From IMG/VR virus record IMGVR_UViG_3300010885_056870, positions 1 to 23,201 of that record: DNA of 23,201 nucleotides; one strand, given 5' to 3'. Numbering within the stretch: the first letter of the stretch is position 1; each line of letters starts with the position of its first letter. Made by a program: the position numbers and the translations under genes. The stretch comes from a virus. Below are positions 13,967 to 21,791 of this stretch, in pieces. The notes under the pieces are model-generated. The model was not told where the DNA came from. It saw only the letters and a list, made by a program, of their open reading frames with translations, and made no database searches.

Positions 13967-16728
13967 TTGGTGTACTTGCTAAAATATTCTATCTTTAATT
14001 GATCTAAACCATAATAACTTCCCGATTTATTAGGATCTCCTAAGTATTTAGATATGTCAAAATTACCATACGTTGATGCAATATCTCTGTTTATTGCTTT
14101 TGCCGTTGAATTAGCAATACTTAGTGAAGCTAAAGAAGGTTCTAAAACTAAATTTTTACCTAATTTATTACTATAAACAAGAACCTTGTCAGTTATAGTA
14201 CTTTTATTTATGTATATTTTGTTACTAACAGTTGTTCCTATACCTGTATATGGAGCACTATAGTAAAAAGTATCTACTGACCCTGTTATCATAGGATTAA
14301 CTTGAGTCCCAACTATATCTTTGTACGTTATATAGCCAGTACTTCCATTAATTGGATTGTAAGGAGTATAAAATTTATCGATAAATGAAGCAGTTCCTAT
14401 GTTTAAATCTGTTCCAATAGGAAATCTAACATTTAAACTAGCCGTTGGACCATACACGTTTTCTTGAATAGATCTTGGATTTAATACAAAAGCGTTAAAA
14501 TCAGACTCTAAAATGGGGTAGTTCCATAATCTAATGTCAGAAATTGATCCTTTTAGTCTTTCACCAAACTTTGTTATTGTATATTGATCAGTATAATTTG
14601 CCCTATATGAAGCTGAAATATTATTATCTATTACATAAGATGCACTTCCACTAAAAGCTATTTGACCATTTATTTGATTTTTAACAATTAATTTATAAGT
14701 ATCTATGTTAGCTGACTGAGATTGTTGCATCATTAATGACCACCAACTACCTGTGTATGCAAATATTGGTAGGTTTCCCATGGAAGCAGTAACTATTCCA
14801 TTACTTCCACTAAGCTTCATTATTATATTTGCATTTGAGCTTGTAGCATTATTACCATGAATTAGGACTTCAACCGGGTATGTGTAATAAATTTGACTTT
14901 GTACAGCAAATAAACTCTTGGTAGTAGCCGATTCTATTGAACTTGACAGCATAAACCTGAATTCTGTTGTATATGTAGGTTTTCCAGAATTACGCCAATC
15001 ATATTGAAAGTATGAACTTCCAGTCATAAATGTAAAATAATTGAATGTATTTGCCTTATAGGTATACATATCATTCTCATCACGATAGGATCTACCATGT
15101 TCTAGTGGAGCAACAATAGTATCGGGTATGCCTAAAGTCAATAAAAGTAATCTAAGACCTTCGTATGTTCCTTTTGTCTTTGAAAGAAGGGCTAAGTTAT
15201 GGTGCAGTCTTTTGTATATTTCATTTACGTAAGTACTCTGTGAATCTTGAGTATCTGTTTTTAACAAATAATCGGTAATACTTTTACCAGAATCAGAATT
15301 TCTTACGTCTATGCCATGTGACTTTAATAACTCGTACATAATCTCATTTGACAACTTATTGTCATGTTTGGTGTTATGTATCTCGGTCATGTTCTTTATG
15401 ATAATCCATATGTTATCATAATGATGTCCAATCATATCTACAAACTTTTCTAAGTTTGCATTGTCTTCATTATTTCTAATGAACTCTGGCATGGTATACC
15501 AAAGATAGTTATTGTTCCATGAATCAAATAAACTGCCCGTAGAGAGCATGTTTTGGTACCAAGTATTAGTAGCGTTATTAGAACCAATTAAACTCGTAGA
15601 AGCCAAAGTATAGGGCCTTGTAGAGTTTGTTTTGGGCCAAGAACTAGATCCAGATTGAAAATACAAATATTGCTCATAGTGGTCAAAATTGTTTACACTA
15701 GAACTTATTTGCATATCTACTGATGCAGTACTTATATTGTTTACGCCATTACTTGTTTTCTTTGCAATATATCCTTCTAGATCACTTAATTTTTGTTTAA
15801 AAACTTGAAGTCTTCTATTTGCTGAACCAAAGTTCATGAATTTAGCAAAACTATCTCTTTCAGTAATTGTATAATCAATATTAAGCTTTATGTTATTATT
15901 AGAAATAAGATTATTTATTTCCTGCAATGATGTAGCATTAATAAGACTAGTTAAATTATACTGAGATGTATTCTGGCCTGTTATTTGATACCCACTATTG
16001 ATAGGTACATTAAAGTTAGTTCCTTTTAATTCTAAGCCAGGACTAGGGGTTATTACCGTATTTAGATTTACGCTGAATGAATTAGCTAGAGAAAGCTCTT
16101 CAAACAAGCTAATTACAGATTTACTTTCTACTTCTAATCCTAATGGCTTATATAACTTAATACCAATCTCTATCTGATTGGTAGTAGTATTTATTCTTGG
16201 TTTTAGATTATTTGCAAGATAAAAAGTTGATCCATCTATTTCTAAAATAAAATCTTTTATGTCCTGATTACTATCTAGTCTTGTTTTAAAACTAGTAGCA
16301 TCATCTAGCAACATAGGATCATCCATCACTTTTACAATGATGATTTCATCTCTTTTTGAGAATATTTCTTTTATATAAAATTGAGGAGTATTGTTATTAA
16401 GAATTGGTCTTAATACTGAGTACTTCAATATATAATTACCTTCCTTAAATCCAAACTGCTTTAAATCCTCAACAGGATCAACTGATATTTCAGAGAAAGA
16501 TCCATCTTCGTTAAGATCAGAAAATACAGTTTGAGAATAGCTTTGGTAATTTTGTATATTGGCAACTTCTACCCCATTTACATCCTGAATTGATAATAAT
16601 ATGGAATCTGTCTTTTGATTATACGATCTTTTTGAAAGAACCTCTTCAAGCAAATTACTATCCTTGGAGTCGTAGGATGACACCATTGATTTATTTGAAA
16701 CGTTACCTACTACATTAATAATTGCCAT
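13963..16728 (-). CDS. Baseplate/tail protein with P2 gpI-like region and LamG-like domain
   Basis: A 921-residue protein. Residues 1-400 are a mostly beta N-terminal half. Residues about 413-540 (EFIRNNEDNANLEKFVDMIG, then NEIYKRLHHNLALLSKTKGT and LRLLLLTLGIP) look like the helical core of phage tail protein I (P2 gpI-type) and of similar regions in marine T4-like phages. Residues about 548-750 look like a LamG/concanavalin-type domain, closing with GSISDIRLWNYPILESDF. In P2-like phages gpI is a baseplate wedge component that helps attach tail fibres, so this may be the analogue of T4 gp7 or a fibre-network hub, with the lectin-like domain exposed. The LamG domain could bind cell-surface glycans at an early stage of contact; that is inference. 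The four-base ATGA overlap ties it to the following 835-residue gene. Confidence 0.75.
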   Translation of the reverse strand: MAIINVVGNVSNKSMVSSYDSKDSNLLEEVLSKRSYNQKTDSILLSIQDVNGVEVANIQNYQSYSQTVFSDLNEDGSFSEISVDPVEDLKQFGFKEGNYILKYSVLRPILNNNTPQFYIKEIFSKRDEIIIVKVMDDPMLLDDATSFKTRLDSNQDIKDFILEIDGSTFYLANNLKPRINTTTNQIEIGIKLYKPLGLEVESKSVISLFEELSLANSFSVNLNTVITPSPGLELKGTNFNVPINSGYQITGQNTSQYNLTSLINATSLQEINNLISNNNIKLNIDYTITERDSFAKFMNFGSANRRLQVFKQKLSDLEGYIAKKTSNGVNNISTASVDMQISSSVNNFDHYEQYLYFQSGSSSWPKTNSTRPYTLASTSLIGSNNATNTWYQNMLSTGSLFDSWNNNYLWYTMPEFIRNNEDNANLEKFVDMIGHHYDNIWIIIKNMTEIHNTKHDNKLSNEIMYELLKSHGIDVRNSDSGKSITDYLLKTDTQDSQSTYVNEIYKRLHHNLALLSKTKGTYEGLRLLLLTLGIPDTIVAPLEHGRSYRDENDMYTYKANTFNYFTFMTGSSYFQYDWRNSGKPTYTTEFRFMLSSSIESATTKSLFAVQSQIYYTYPVEVLIHGNNATSSNANIIMKLSGSNGIVTASMGNLPIFAYTGSWWSLMMQQSQSANIDTYKLIVKNQINGQIAFSGSASYVIDNNISASYRANYTDQYTITKFGERLKGSISDIRLWNYPILESDFNAFVLNPRSIQENVYGPTASLNVRFPIGTDLNIGTASFIDKFYTPYNPINGSTGYITYKDIVGTQVNPMITGSVDTFYYSAPYTGIGTTVSNKIYINKSTITDKVLVYSNKLGKNLVLEPSLASLSIANSTAKAINRDIASTYGNFDISKYLGDPNKSGSYYGLDQLKIEYFSKYTK

Positions 16729-16731
16729 CTA

Positions 16732-17061
16732 CTATATTTTAATTGATGATGCGGTTGCAGCATCTAGTATTTGCTGTCTTAAAGATGTAACCTCGTCAAT
16801 AAGAGCTTGTATACTATTATTTGATACATTTACCCCTAAATAATTTGCACTTTTGTCTAGTAAAACACGATGACTGTTTGAGTCTCCTTCTTTTGGAATG
16901 TCATAAAAAAGCTCATTGTAGATAGTAAAAAACTCATCAACAGTAGGTCTTGTTTGTGCTGTTATATCAGTTGTTGTATCAAATTCTTTAAATTCTCTAT
17001 CTATTACGTTAGAGTAAGACTTGTCAATATAAACATCTTTGAGCAACTCTATCTTCTCCAT
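16732..17061 (-). CDS. Small baseplate-region protein, unknown
   Basis: A 109-residue acidic protein with helical ends. The N-terminal half reads ELLKDVYIDKSYSNVIDREF, the middle has a conserved-looking PTVDEFFTIYNELFYDIP, and the C-terminal helix is QALIDEVTSLRQQILDAAT. The PTVDEFF..YNELFYDIP phrase with a following SHR.LL..S..YLG pattern recurs, from memory, in small proteins encoded between baseplate genes of marine T4-like phages. It begins on the last base of the 360-residue gene and ends three bases before the 921-residue gene, so it is tightly built into the baseplate operon. It may be a small wedge subunit like T4 gp53, or a connector; the sequence alone does not settle this. Confidence 0.7.
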   Translation of the reverse strand: MEKIELLKDVYIDKSYSNVIDREFKEFDTTTDITAQTRPTVDEFFTIYNELFYDIPKEGDSNSHRVLLDKSANYLGVNVSNNSIQALIDEVTSLRQQILDAATASSIKI

Positions 17062-18143
17062 TAGATTCTAATTTTAAAATAGCTCTTATTGTCAATCAAA
17101 ACTGTACTTCCATTGATTGTTGTCTTAACAATTAGCTTATAATATCTTTCTGGTTGCAGACCATTCATGTATAAATCTACATAATTTCCCGTTGAATCAC
17201 AAGATATTTTGTTTAGAGTTTCAAAATTAATTACAAACTCGTCAGTCTTAACATCCTTTAGTGCCCATTGAGATGATTTAGGTAGTGCTTTATTTGTAGA
17301 GTAAAAAGAAGATGTTGTAAATACTCTTCTTGGATATTGTTCTCTGCAGAATAATCTCATCCTAACAACTTCCTCTTGATTATATGATTCCTTTAAGTTT
17401 GAAACAGAAAGTAAAATATTAGGTGTTGTTAATACTGATAATGAGCCAGTAACATATGAAGAATCATCCCAAACAAACTCAATATGTGGTGGATAAACTG
17501 TATGTGTATCTTTTGAAAAGAATTTAATTGATGTATTTGATCCTGTTGTAAACTCCAATGATGAAGTAAACTTTAATATTATTCCTTGATTTGGTACTGA
17601 TGCTGAATAGTGAGACTCTACAATATCACTTATATCCATTTTAATATCTTTGTTATCGGAATAAGCAAAAGATTGGCTAGCAATCAAAGTCGTATACCAA
17701 GAGCAACCACCAACATTACTTCTATAATTCATCTCGGTATAAGGATCAAGATGAGTTAATGGATTAAACCAAACTGTTCCTGTTTTTCTATTTGTCCAAG
17801 TTACGTCTTCTGTTATGTAAGGAGAATATAAAAACTTACCAATACCCATGTCCCATGATTGTGAGACCGCAAAAGCATTTACTGTGTATTTAAATGGTAG
17901 TTCTCTAGTTTCGGTATTATATAATTTAAGATATACTGTATAATCAACTCCTTTTACTCTATTAGCAAAAATATCAGTAATATCTGCTTGAGAAAACTGC
18001 ATCAAAACCCTAGAAACTTCATTATAATTACTGCTTCCAGCAACATTTCTTATCTCTAATATCTCATCAAGTCCAGTATTTAAATTAGGAGTATCCGAGT
18101 ATATTGTTGCATCAGCATCTGGAAATAATTTATATGAAGCCAT
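17061..18143 (-). CDS. Baseplate-associated protein with DNRLRE-like domain
   Basis: A 360-residue protein. Its first ~200 residues follow the pattern of DNRLRE (disaggregatase-related) beta-sandwich domains: FPDADATIYSDTPNLNTGLDE near the start, then a conserved-type RVLMQFS strand, then VTWTNRKTGTVW and MDISDIVESHYSAS. The remaining ~150 residues form a second beta region (ending GLQPERYYKLIVKTTINGS) like a fibronectin-type fold. Family knowledge: DNRLRE domains are found in large secreted or surface proteins and are thought to have structural or carbohydrate-related roles. Directly after the gp6 homologue, it takes the place held by gp7 and gp8 in T4. It is preceded by 43 bases of A/T-rich spacer with two junction motifs. 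A peripheral baseplate component is the best guess. Confidence 0.75.
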   Translation of the reverse strand: MASYKLFPDADATIYSDTPNLNTGLDEILEIRNVAGSSNYNEVSRVLMQFSQADITDIFANRVKGVDYTVYLKLYNTETRELPFKYTVNAFAVSQSWDMGIGKFLYSPYITEDVTWTNRKTGTVWFNPLTHLDPYTEMNYRSNVGGCSWYTTLIASQSFAYSDNKDIKMDISDIVESHYSASVPNQGIILKFTSSLEFTTGSNTSIKFFSKDTHTVYPPHIEFVWDDSSYVTGSLSVLTTPNILLSVSNLKESYNQEEVVRMRLFCREQYPRRVFTTSSFYSTNKALPKSSQWALKDVKTDEFVINFETLNKISCDSTGNYVDLYMNGLQPERYYKLIVKTTINGSTVLIDNKSYFKIRI

Positions 18144-18165
18144 TTTAATTAATTGTCTATTATTT

Positions 18166-18175
18166 TATAAATATT
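18166..18175. promoter_or_regulatory. TATAAATATT junction motif, copy 1 of 2
   Basis: Plus-strand TATAAATATT in the 43-base gap between the gp6-like gene and the DNRLRE-like gene, 22 bases before the ATG at 18143 on the coding strand. A second copy follows 13 bases away. Confidence 0.35.
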
Positions 18176-18178
18176 TGA

Positions 18179-18188
18179 TATAAATATT
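18179..18188. promoter_or_regulatory. TATAAATATT junction motif, copy 2 of 2
   Basis: Second plus-strand TATAAATATT in the same gap. Its last two bases fall within the stop codon of the gp6-like gene. With copy 1 it makes a direct repeat with a 13-base period. Confidence 0.35.
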
Positions 18189-19959
18189 ATTTGGAAACAG
18201 ATCTTCCTTTAATATCATTATCTAAAAATCTAACCTCAAAACAACTTGGGTCTTTCGGTGGATATATAATGTTATTCTTTGTAGCAGATTTTACATCATA
18301 CCCATATGGTGAATAATCACCTCCACTTATGTTTACAACTTCTACGTTTGTCACAACCTGAACACCTTTTATTTTGCTGATAGTGTTGTAAATATCAGAC
18401 ATAACAATTGGTTGGTTAATCTGCCAGTTGTCAATAGCAAAAAATGTCTTAAGTTCTATAATAGAATTCATAATAACTTCAGATGCATTAAAGCTAGGGT
18501 AAACTACAATGTCAAAATTGACTCCTACATTAACATAGTAGGCATTATTTATCGTCAAAGTGTCATTTACAGCTCTATAATAGCTTAAATATTCCTTTAG
18601 GTTCTCTTTTAAAACTAAAGAAGGAACTGCTAATTTCTTATTACTATCATAAGCAAGGGTATATAAATTCAATAAAAGAGGGTCTTTGTCATCTTTTTCT
18701 ATATGAACTTTAGAAATTGCACCAAATTCAGAAGGCATCATCATTGATCTAGCAATATAATCTCGCTTTGTGACCGTTCTTTCTTGCTCAGAAAATGAGT
18801 TTACAATGTTTAACTTAAGCTCATCTTTAGTGTCACCATCACGACCTCCTACACTTGGCTGATCATTTGTAATAGTTACGGTAGATCTTCTATCTGTTTC
18901 TGTTGTATATTTTCTTATAATATCCGCAGAATTAAATCCTGTTATTGTATCACTTGGAAGGTTTGATTGAATCCCACCACCAGTTATATATCTGACGGTT
19001 AGAGAAGTATTTCCTGGAGCTATGCCATAACTCTTACTTGATAGGTAATCAAATCTATTATATGAGTCAAATATTCTTGAAATACCAGCAACAGTACCTA
19101 AAGAAGCTAAGTCTGCATTTGGAAGTAATTCCTCTGTCTCTTTATAGTTAGTACCTGCTCCAAATTCTAGTACAAGTTGATTGTAATCAGAAAATCTAGA
19201 AGTATATCTTCTAGGAACCTTAACATATTTAAGCAAATAATCAGATCCATCAGTAGCACTGTATTTTGGATTGCTCAGCTTATTATTCTGAACACGTTGC
19301 ATGATTGTATCTTGTGCAAGATAGGGAACCTCATACCATGGATTTCCTAAAGAATCAGTAACATCAAGTATACCAATAATATTCTCATCATTGATTTTTA
19401 CTTGAGAATATTTCTGAGGAGATCCAAAATTAAAGGAAGTAGTTTTTATCTCTGCTGATATTACATTAACGTATTTTGTCAACGTATATCCACTTCCATT
19501 TTTTATGATAGTTGTTCCACTGCTTATGCTGAAATCAACCTCATCCATTGTTATAAATGATTGTTGAGTATTTGATTTAACTATAGTATTTTTAGGCAAA
19601 ACAATAGCTTCCAATAAGTTCGGAGCTGAATTTAAAGTTCCTACATATTGAGAAACTGCAATTTCTGCAACAGATGCATATGTTACTTTTGGACGATATC
19701 CTTTCTCATAGGCCAAAGAAAACAAAGCTTCCCTTGTTCTAGCATATTGTACAAAGTTCTCAAGTATTTGATTATTAATGTAGAACGAAAGTACATCACC
19801 AATATACGATGCTTGCTCAATAAAAATATTTCCAACAGAGTTTGATGTGAAATCTCCATAGCTATCCGGAAAGTAGGTCTTTGTATACTCGGTTAATGAA
19901 GACTTAAAATCTGTAAAGTTCTTCCCTATATATGAAATATTTTTTGTTTCGTTTTTCAT
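18187..19959 (-). CDS. 6: Baseplate wedge protein, gp6-like (baseplate J family)
   Basis: A 590-residue protein (T4 gp6 is about 660). The N-terminus (TDFKSSLTEYTKTYFPDSYG, then SVGNIFIEQASYIGDVLSFY, NNQILENFVQYARTREALF and AYEKGYRP) is the typical start of gp6 in T4-like phages. The middle contains ERTVTKRDYIARSMMMPSEF with the preceding strand-rich region, as in baseplate J proteins. The end has the repeated-fold region AYYVNVGVNFDIVVYPSFN and closes with DPSCFEVRFLDNDIKGRSV, again like gp6. In T4, gp6 dimerises and forms the inner ring joining the six wedges around the hub; gp25 and gp53 clamp it. It starts two bases after the end of the gp25-like gene, so the two are probably co-translated. 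This is one of the most secure assignments in the window. Confidence 0.93.
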   Translation of the reverse strand: MKNETKNISYIGKNFTDFKSSLTEYTKTYFPDSYGDFTSNSVGNIFIEQASYIGDVLSFYINNQILENFVQYARTREALFSLAYEKGYRPKVTYASVAEIAVSQYVGTLNSAPNLLEAIVLPKNTIVKSNTQQSFITMDEVDFSISSGTTIIKNGSGYTLTKYVNVISAEIKTTSFNFGSPQKYSQVKINDENIIGILDVTDSLGNPWYEVPYLAQDTIMQRVQNNKLSNPKYSATDGSDYLLKYVKVPRRYTSRFSDYNQLVLEFGAGTNYKETEELLPNADLASLGTVAGISRIFDSYNRFDYLSSKSYGIAPGNTSLTVRYITGGGIQSNLPSDTITGFNSADIIRKYTTETDRRSTVTITNDQPSVGGRDGDTKDELKLNIVNSFSEQERTVTKRDYIARSMMMPSEFGAISKVHIEKDDKDPLLLNLYTLAYDSNKKLAVPSLVLKENLKEYLSYYRAVNDTLTINNAYYVNVGVNFDIVVYPSFNASEVIMNSIIELKTFFAIDNWQINQPIVMSDIYNTISKIKGVQVVTNVEVVNISGGDYSPYGYDVKSATKNNIIYPPKDPSCFEVRFLDNDIKGRSVSK

Positions 19960-19961
19960 TT

Positions 19962-20363
19962 TTATTGTATACCTAAAGTAATTGAATCAACCGTATTGGA
20001 TACCTGATATGTCATATTTAATAGCAAGGTGTTCTCGTAGTTGTCATCCATCATCAGACTAAATTCTAATATGTTGATCTGCGGAAAGTTAGCCTGTATC
20101 TTTGACTTAATTTCACCTTCCCTGTCAGAAATTGTACTTTCTGATTCAAATATTAAATTCCTTAATCCAAGTCCATACCCAGGATTTAACATTCTTTCAC
20201 CTTGACCAGTTAAGGTATAGTTTATAATATTGGCTTTTATCTGTTCTTTGGTAGCATATACTGGCTTAAATACGTTTCCAGCGTTAAATAATAAACTCAT
20301 CCCAACAATTTTGTTAGGATTAAGATCATCTACGTTAATATTTCTACCAATTATATACGCCAT
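19962..20363 (-). CDS. 25: Baseplate wedge protein, gp25-like (GPW/gp25 family)
   Basis: A 133-residue protein, the same size as T4 gp25 (132). QIKANIINYTLTGQ at residues 41-54 and GERMLNPGYGLGLRNLIFE at 55-73 carry the family signature (a conserved Glu-Arg, a Pro..Gly, and a Leu-Phe-Glu-like ending). The C-terminal part, INILEFSLMMDD and then LLLNMTYQVSNT, matches the alternating strands of the fold, which resembles lysozyme but has no lysozyme activity. In T4 it is part of the wedge core with gp6 and gp53 and helps trigger sheath contraction. It begins with TAATG, overlapping the stop of the 103-residue gene by one base, and lies two bases before gp6, an order common in T4-like phages of marine origin. 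Confidence 0.92.
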   Translation of the reverse strand: MAYIIGRNINVDDLNPNKIVGMSLLFNAGNVFKPVYATKEQIKANIINYTLTGQGERMLNPGYGLGLRNLIFESESTISDREGEIKSKIQANFPQINILEFSLMMDDNYENTLLLNMTYQVSNTVDSITLGIQ

Positions 20364-20674
20364 TATTCATTTCTAAAGTTTGCTAATTCAGCAGGATTTA
20401 TTGTCTTTGCAAATTCGTCCAAGATAGATAAAGCTGGGTTTTTACCAGGTTGTGGTACAAATTTCTTAACCGGGGTATTGTCAATAAGACCCATCTTATT
20501 TGCCATTTGTGCTCTCATCTCTTGTTGATTTACACCAGGGTTTCTGTTTACATCCGAAGAAGTAAAGTTAAGGGTCTGTATAGACTCATTAATACGTTGG
20601 TTCTCAAGAAGTACTTCTCTGAATCCTTCTTTAACTGCCTCTTTGATTATTTTTTTAAAAGCTTTCGCATCCAT
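20363..20674 (-). CDS. Small helical baseplate-operon protein, unknown
   Basis: A 103-residue protein. It opens with an amphipathic helix of the form KAFKKIIKEAVKEGFREVLL followed by a Ser/Asn-rich middle and a Met/Lys-containing segment (MRAQMANKMG). A proline-containing stretch (KKFVPQPGKNPALSILDEF) then leads to a helical end. The same kind of KIIKEAV.E..REVL opening is found in small unnamed genes beside gp25 in other T4-like phages, from memory; there is no known function. It overlaps the gp25-like start by one base (TAATG), and its own start lies 12 bases after the end of the 367-residue gene, with a palindromic TATAAATATTTATA just before the ATG. A role in baseplate assembly is suggested by location only. 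Confidence 0.7.
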   Translation of the reverse strand: MDAKAFKKIIKEAVKEGFREVLLENQRINESIQTLNFTSSDVNRNPGVNQQEMRAQMANKMGLIDNTPVKKFVPQPGKNPALSILDEFAKTINPAELANFRNE

Positions 20675-20677
20675 AAT

Positions 20678-20691
20678 TATAAATATTTATA
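20678..20691. promoter_or_regulatory. Perfect palindrome TATAAATATTTATA between genes
   Basis: TATAAATATTTATA is a perfect 14-base inverted repeat, giving TATAAATA on both strands (plus 20678-20685, minus 20691-20684). It spans the gap and the stop codon of the 367-residue gene, and ends three bases before the ATG at 20674 on the coding strand. It could be a late promoter, a protein-binding site or the same junction motif in symmetric form. Confidence 0.4.
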
Positions 20692-21790
20692 TTTTAAAAT
20701 TGTTACCGTCTATTTTTAGTTTTAATTCTTCTACCAATACATTTGGATCAGATGTATAAGATAGTTTACTGGTGTAAGCCTCTACATTATCTGTGTCTAG
20801 GGCAACCGCAAAATGTCTTTTGTATCCACTTATTTCAAATTTAAGATCTGGATCCTCCTTAATAAAGAATCTGTAGCCCTTATAATCAGCTCCTTGAAGA
20901 TATCCAAGAGGAATTGAATTCATTTGATTTGCTTCAATAGCTCTTGATACGTTTTCAGGATTCTCTATAACATCGTCAATTGAGTCTAATCTAAGCTTTA
21001 ATGCCTTGATTTTTGATAGTATTGCTTCAAGTATTGGCAATATAATACCAATAATCAACAATAACTTAGAACTTATCTCTAGTATCTTATCAATGACATC
21101 CTTGACAGTAATTCTTGTATTAACAGCCGTTGTTATGGCACCAGGTACAATTGGACTAGGTGTAGCAGCTGTAACTAATGCACTGAGAGCTGTATACAAA
21201 ACTTCTAATGCTAATAGTATAAATGTTATAACCTCGACATAAGATGCTATAGTATCCATCAACTTTATAATAAGTTCTAGATCTGACTCCATTTTAGTCA
21301 ATCTATTCCTTGCCGCAAATATTCTAGCTCTTAATGGAATGATATCATCCTTGGACTTAGCATCATCTATGGCTTTAAGTAAGTCTTCATAGCTTCTAAA
21401 TGCACCACCAAAGTCAGCTACAATCTCAGAAATCTTAGGATATAACAAAGCACTCATTATGCCTATTATCATGCCCTTATTAGCTTTAAAAAACTTTCCA
21501 GCTGCCTTTAGTTTATCAGCAAAACTCATAGACTTTAACTCAGCATACTTTTGTTTTAGATCAGCAATCTTCTTTTTTGTCTTTCCTTTTTGCTTCTTCT
21601 TTTTAGTGAACAATGGATCATTTTCAAAGAAAGATTTGCCTGCTACAAGAACAGATGTTCCTATTGCTACATAAGCAGTAGCTTTAGCAATATCACCGGT
21701 GGCTACACTAGCTACCTTTTTTAAATCTGGTTCAGGAACCGAATTCATATTCGGCTGAACATTATTCAGACTATCTGTTTCTGTTCCCAT
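20687..21790 (-). CDS. Protein with several hydrophobic segments, conserved-looking C-terminus; virion or lysis-related role unknown
   Basis: A 367-residue protein. Hydrophobic segments lie near residues 29-50 (VASVATGDIAKATAYVAIG and on), 106-117, 181-209 (IASYVEVITFILLALEVLYT and on) and 241-258 (SKLLLIIGIILPILEAIL). A Lys-rich stretch (TKKKKQKGKTKKK, residues 62-74) and charged helices separate them. The last 70 residues (GYKRHFAVALDTDNVEAYTS, then SDPNVLVEELKLKID) form a compact conserved-looking domain that I have the impression of seeing in flavobacterial and other marine phages. Its place between the spike gene and gp25 suggests a tail-tip or tail-tube component. A membrane-active tail protein that contacts the host inner membrane, or a tape-measure-like cargo, would fit the hydrophobic helices, but it is short for a tape measure. 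I do not assign a function. Confidence 0.72.
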   Translation of the reverse strand: MGTETDSLNNVQPNMNSVPEPDLKKVASVATGDIAKATAYVAIGTSVLVAGKSFFENDPLFTKKKKQKGKTKKKIADLKQKYAELKSMSFADKLKAAGKFFKANKGMIIGIMSALLYPKISEIVADFGGAFRSYEDLLKAIDDAKSKDDIIPLRARIFAARNRLTKMESDLELIIKLMDTIASYVEVITFILLALEVLYTALSALVTAATPSPIVPGAITTAVNTRITVKDVIDKILEISSKLLLIIGIILPILEAILSKIKALKLRLDSIDDVIENPENVSRAIEANQMNSIPLGYLQGADYKGYRFFIKEDPDLKFEISGYKRHFAVALDTDNVEAYTSKLSYTSDPNVLVEELKLKIDGNNFKI

Positions 21791-21791
21791 T

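Noticed and set aside
21006-21674. Plus-strand frames of 71-78 codons over the hydrophobic gene
   Set aside because: They are antisense shadows of the 367-residue protein.
20687-21790. Tape measure protein
   Set aside because: At 367 residues it is short for a myovirus tape measure and its hydrophobic segments are few; the position beside gp25 is also not typical.
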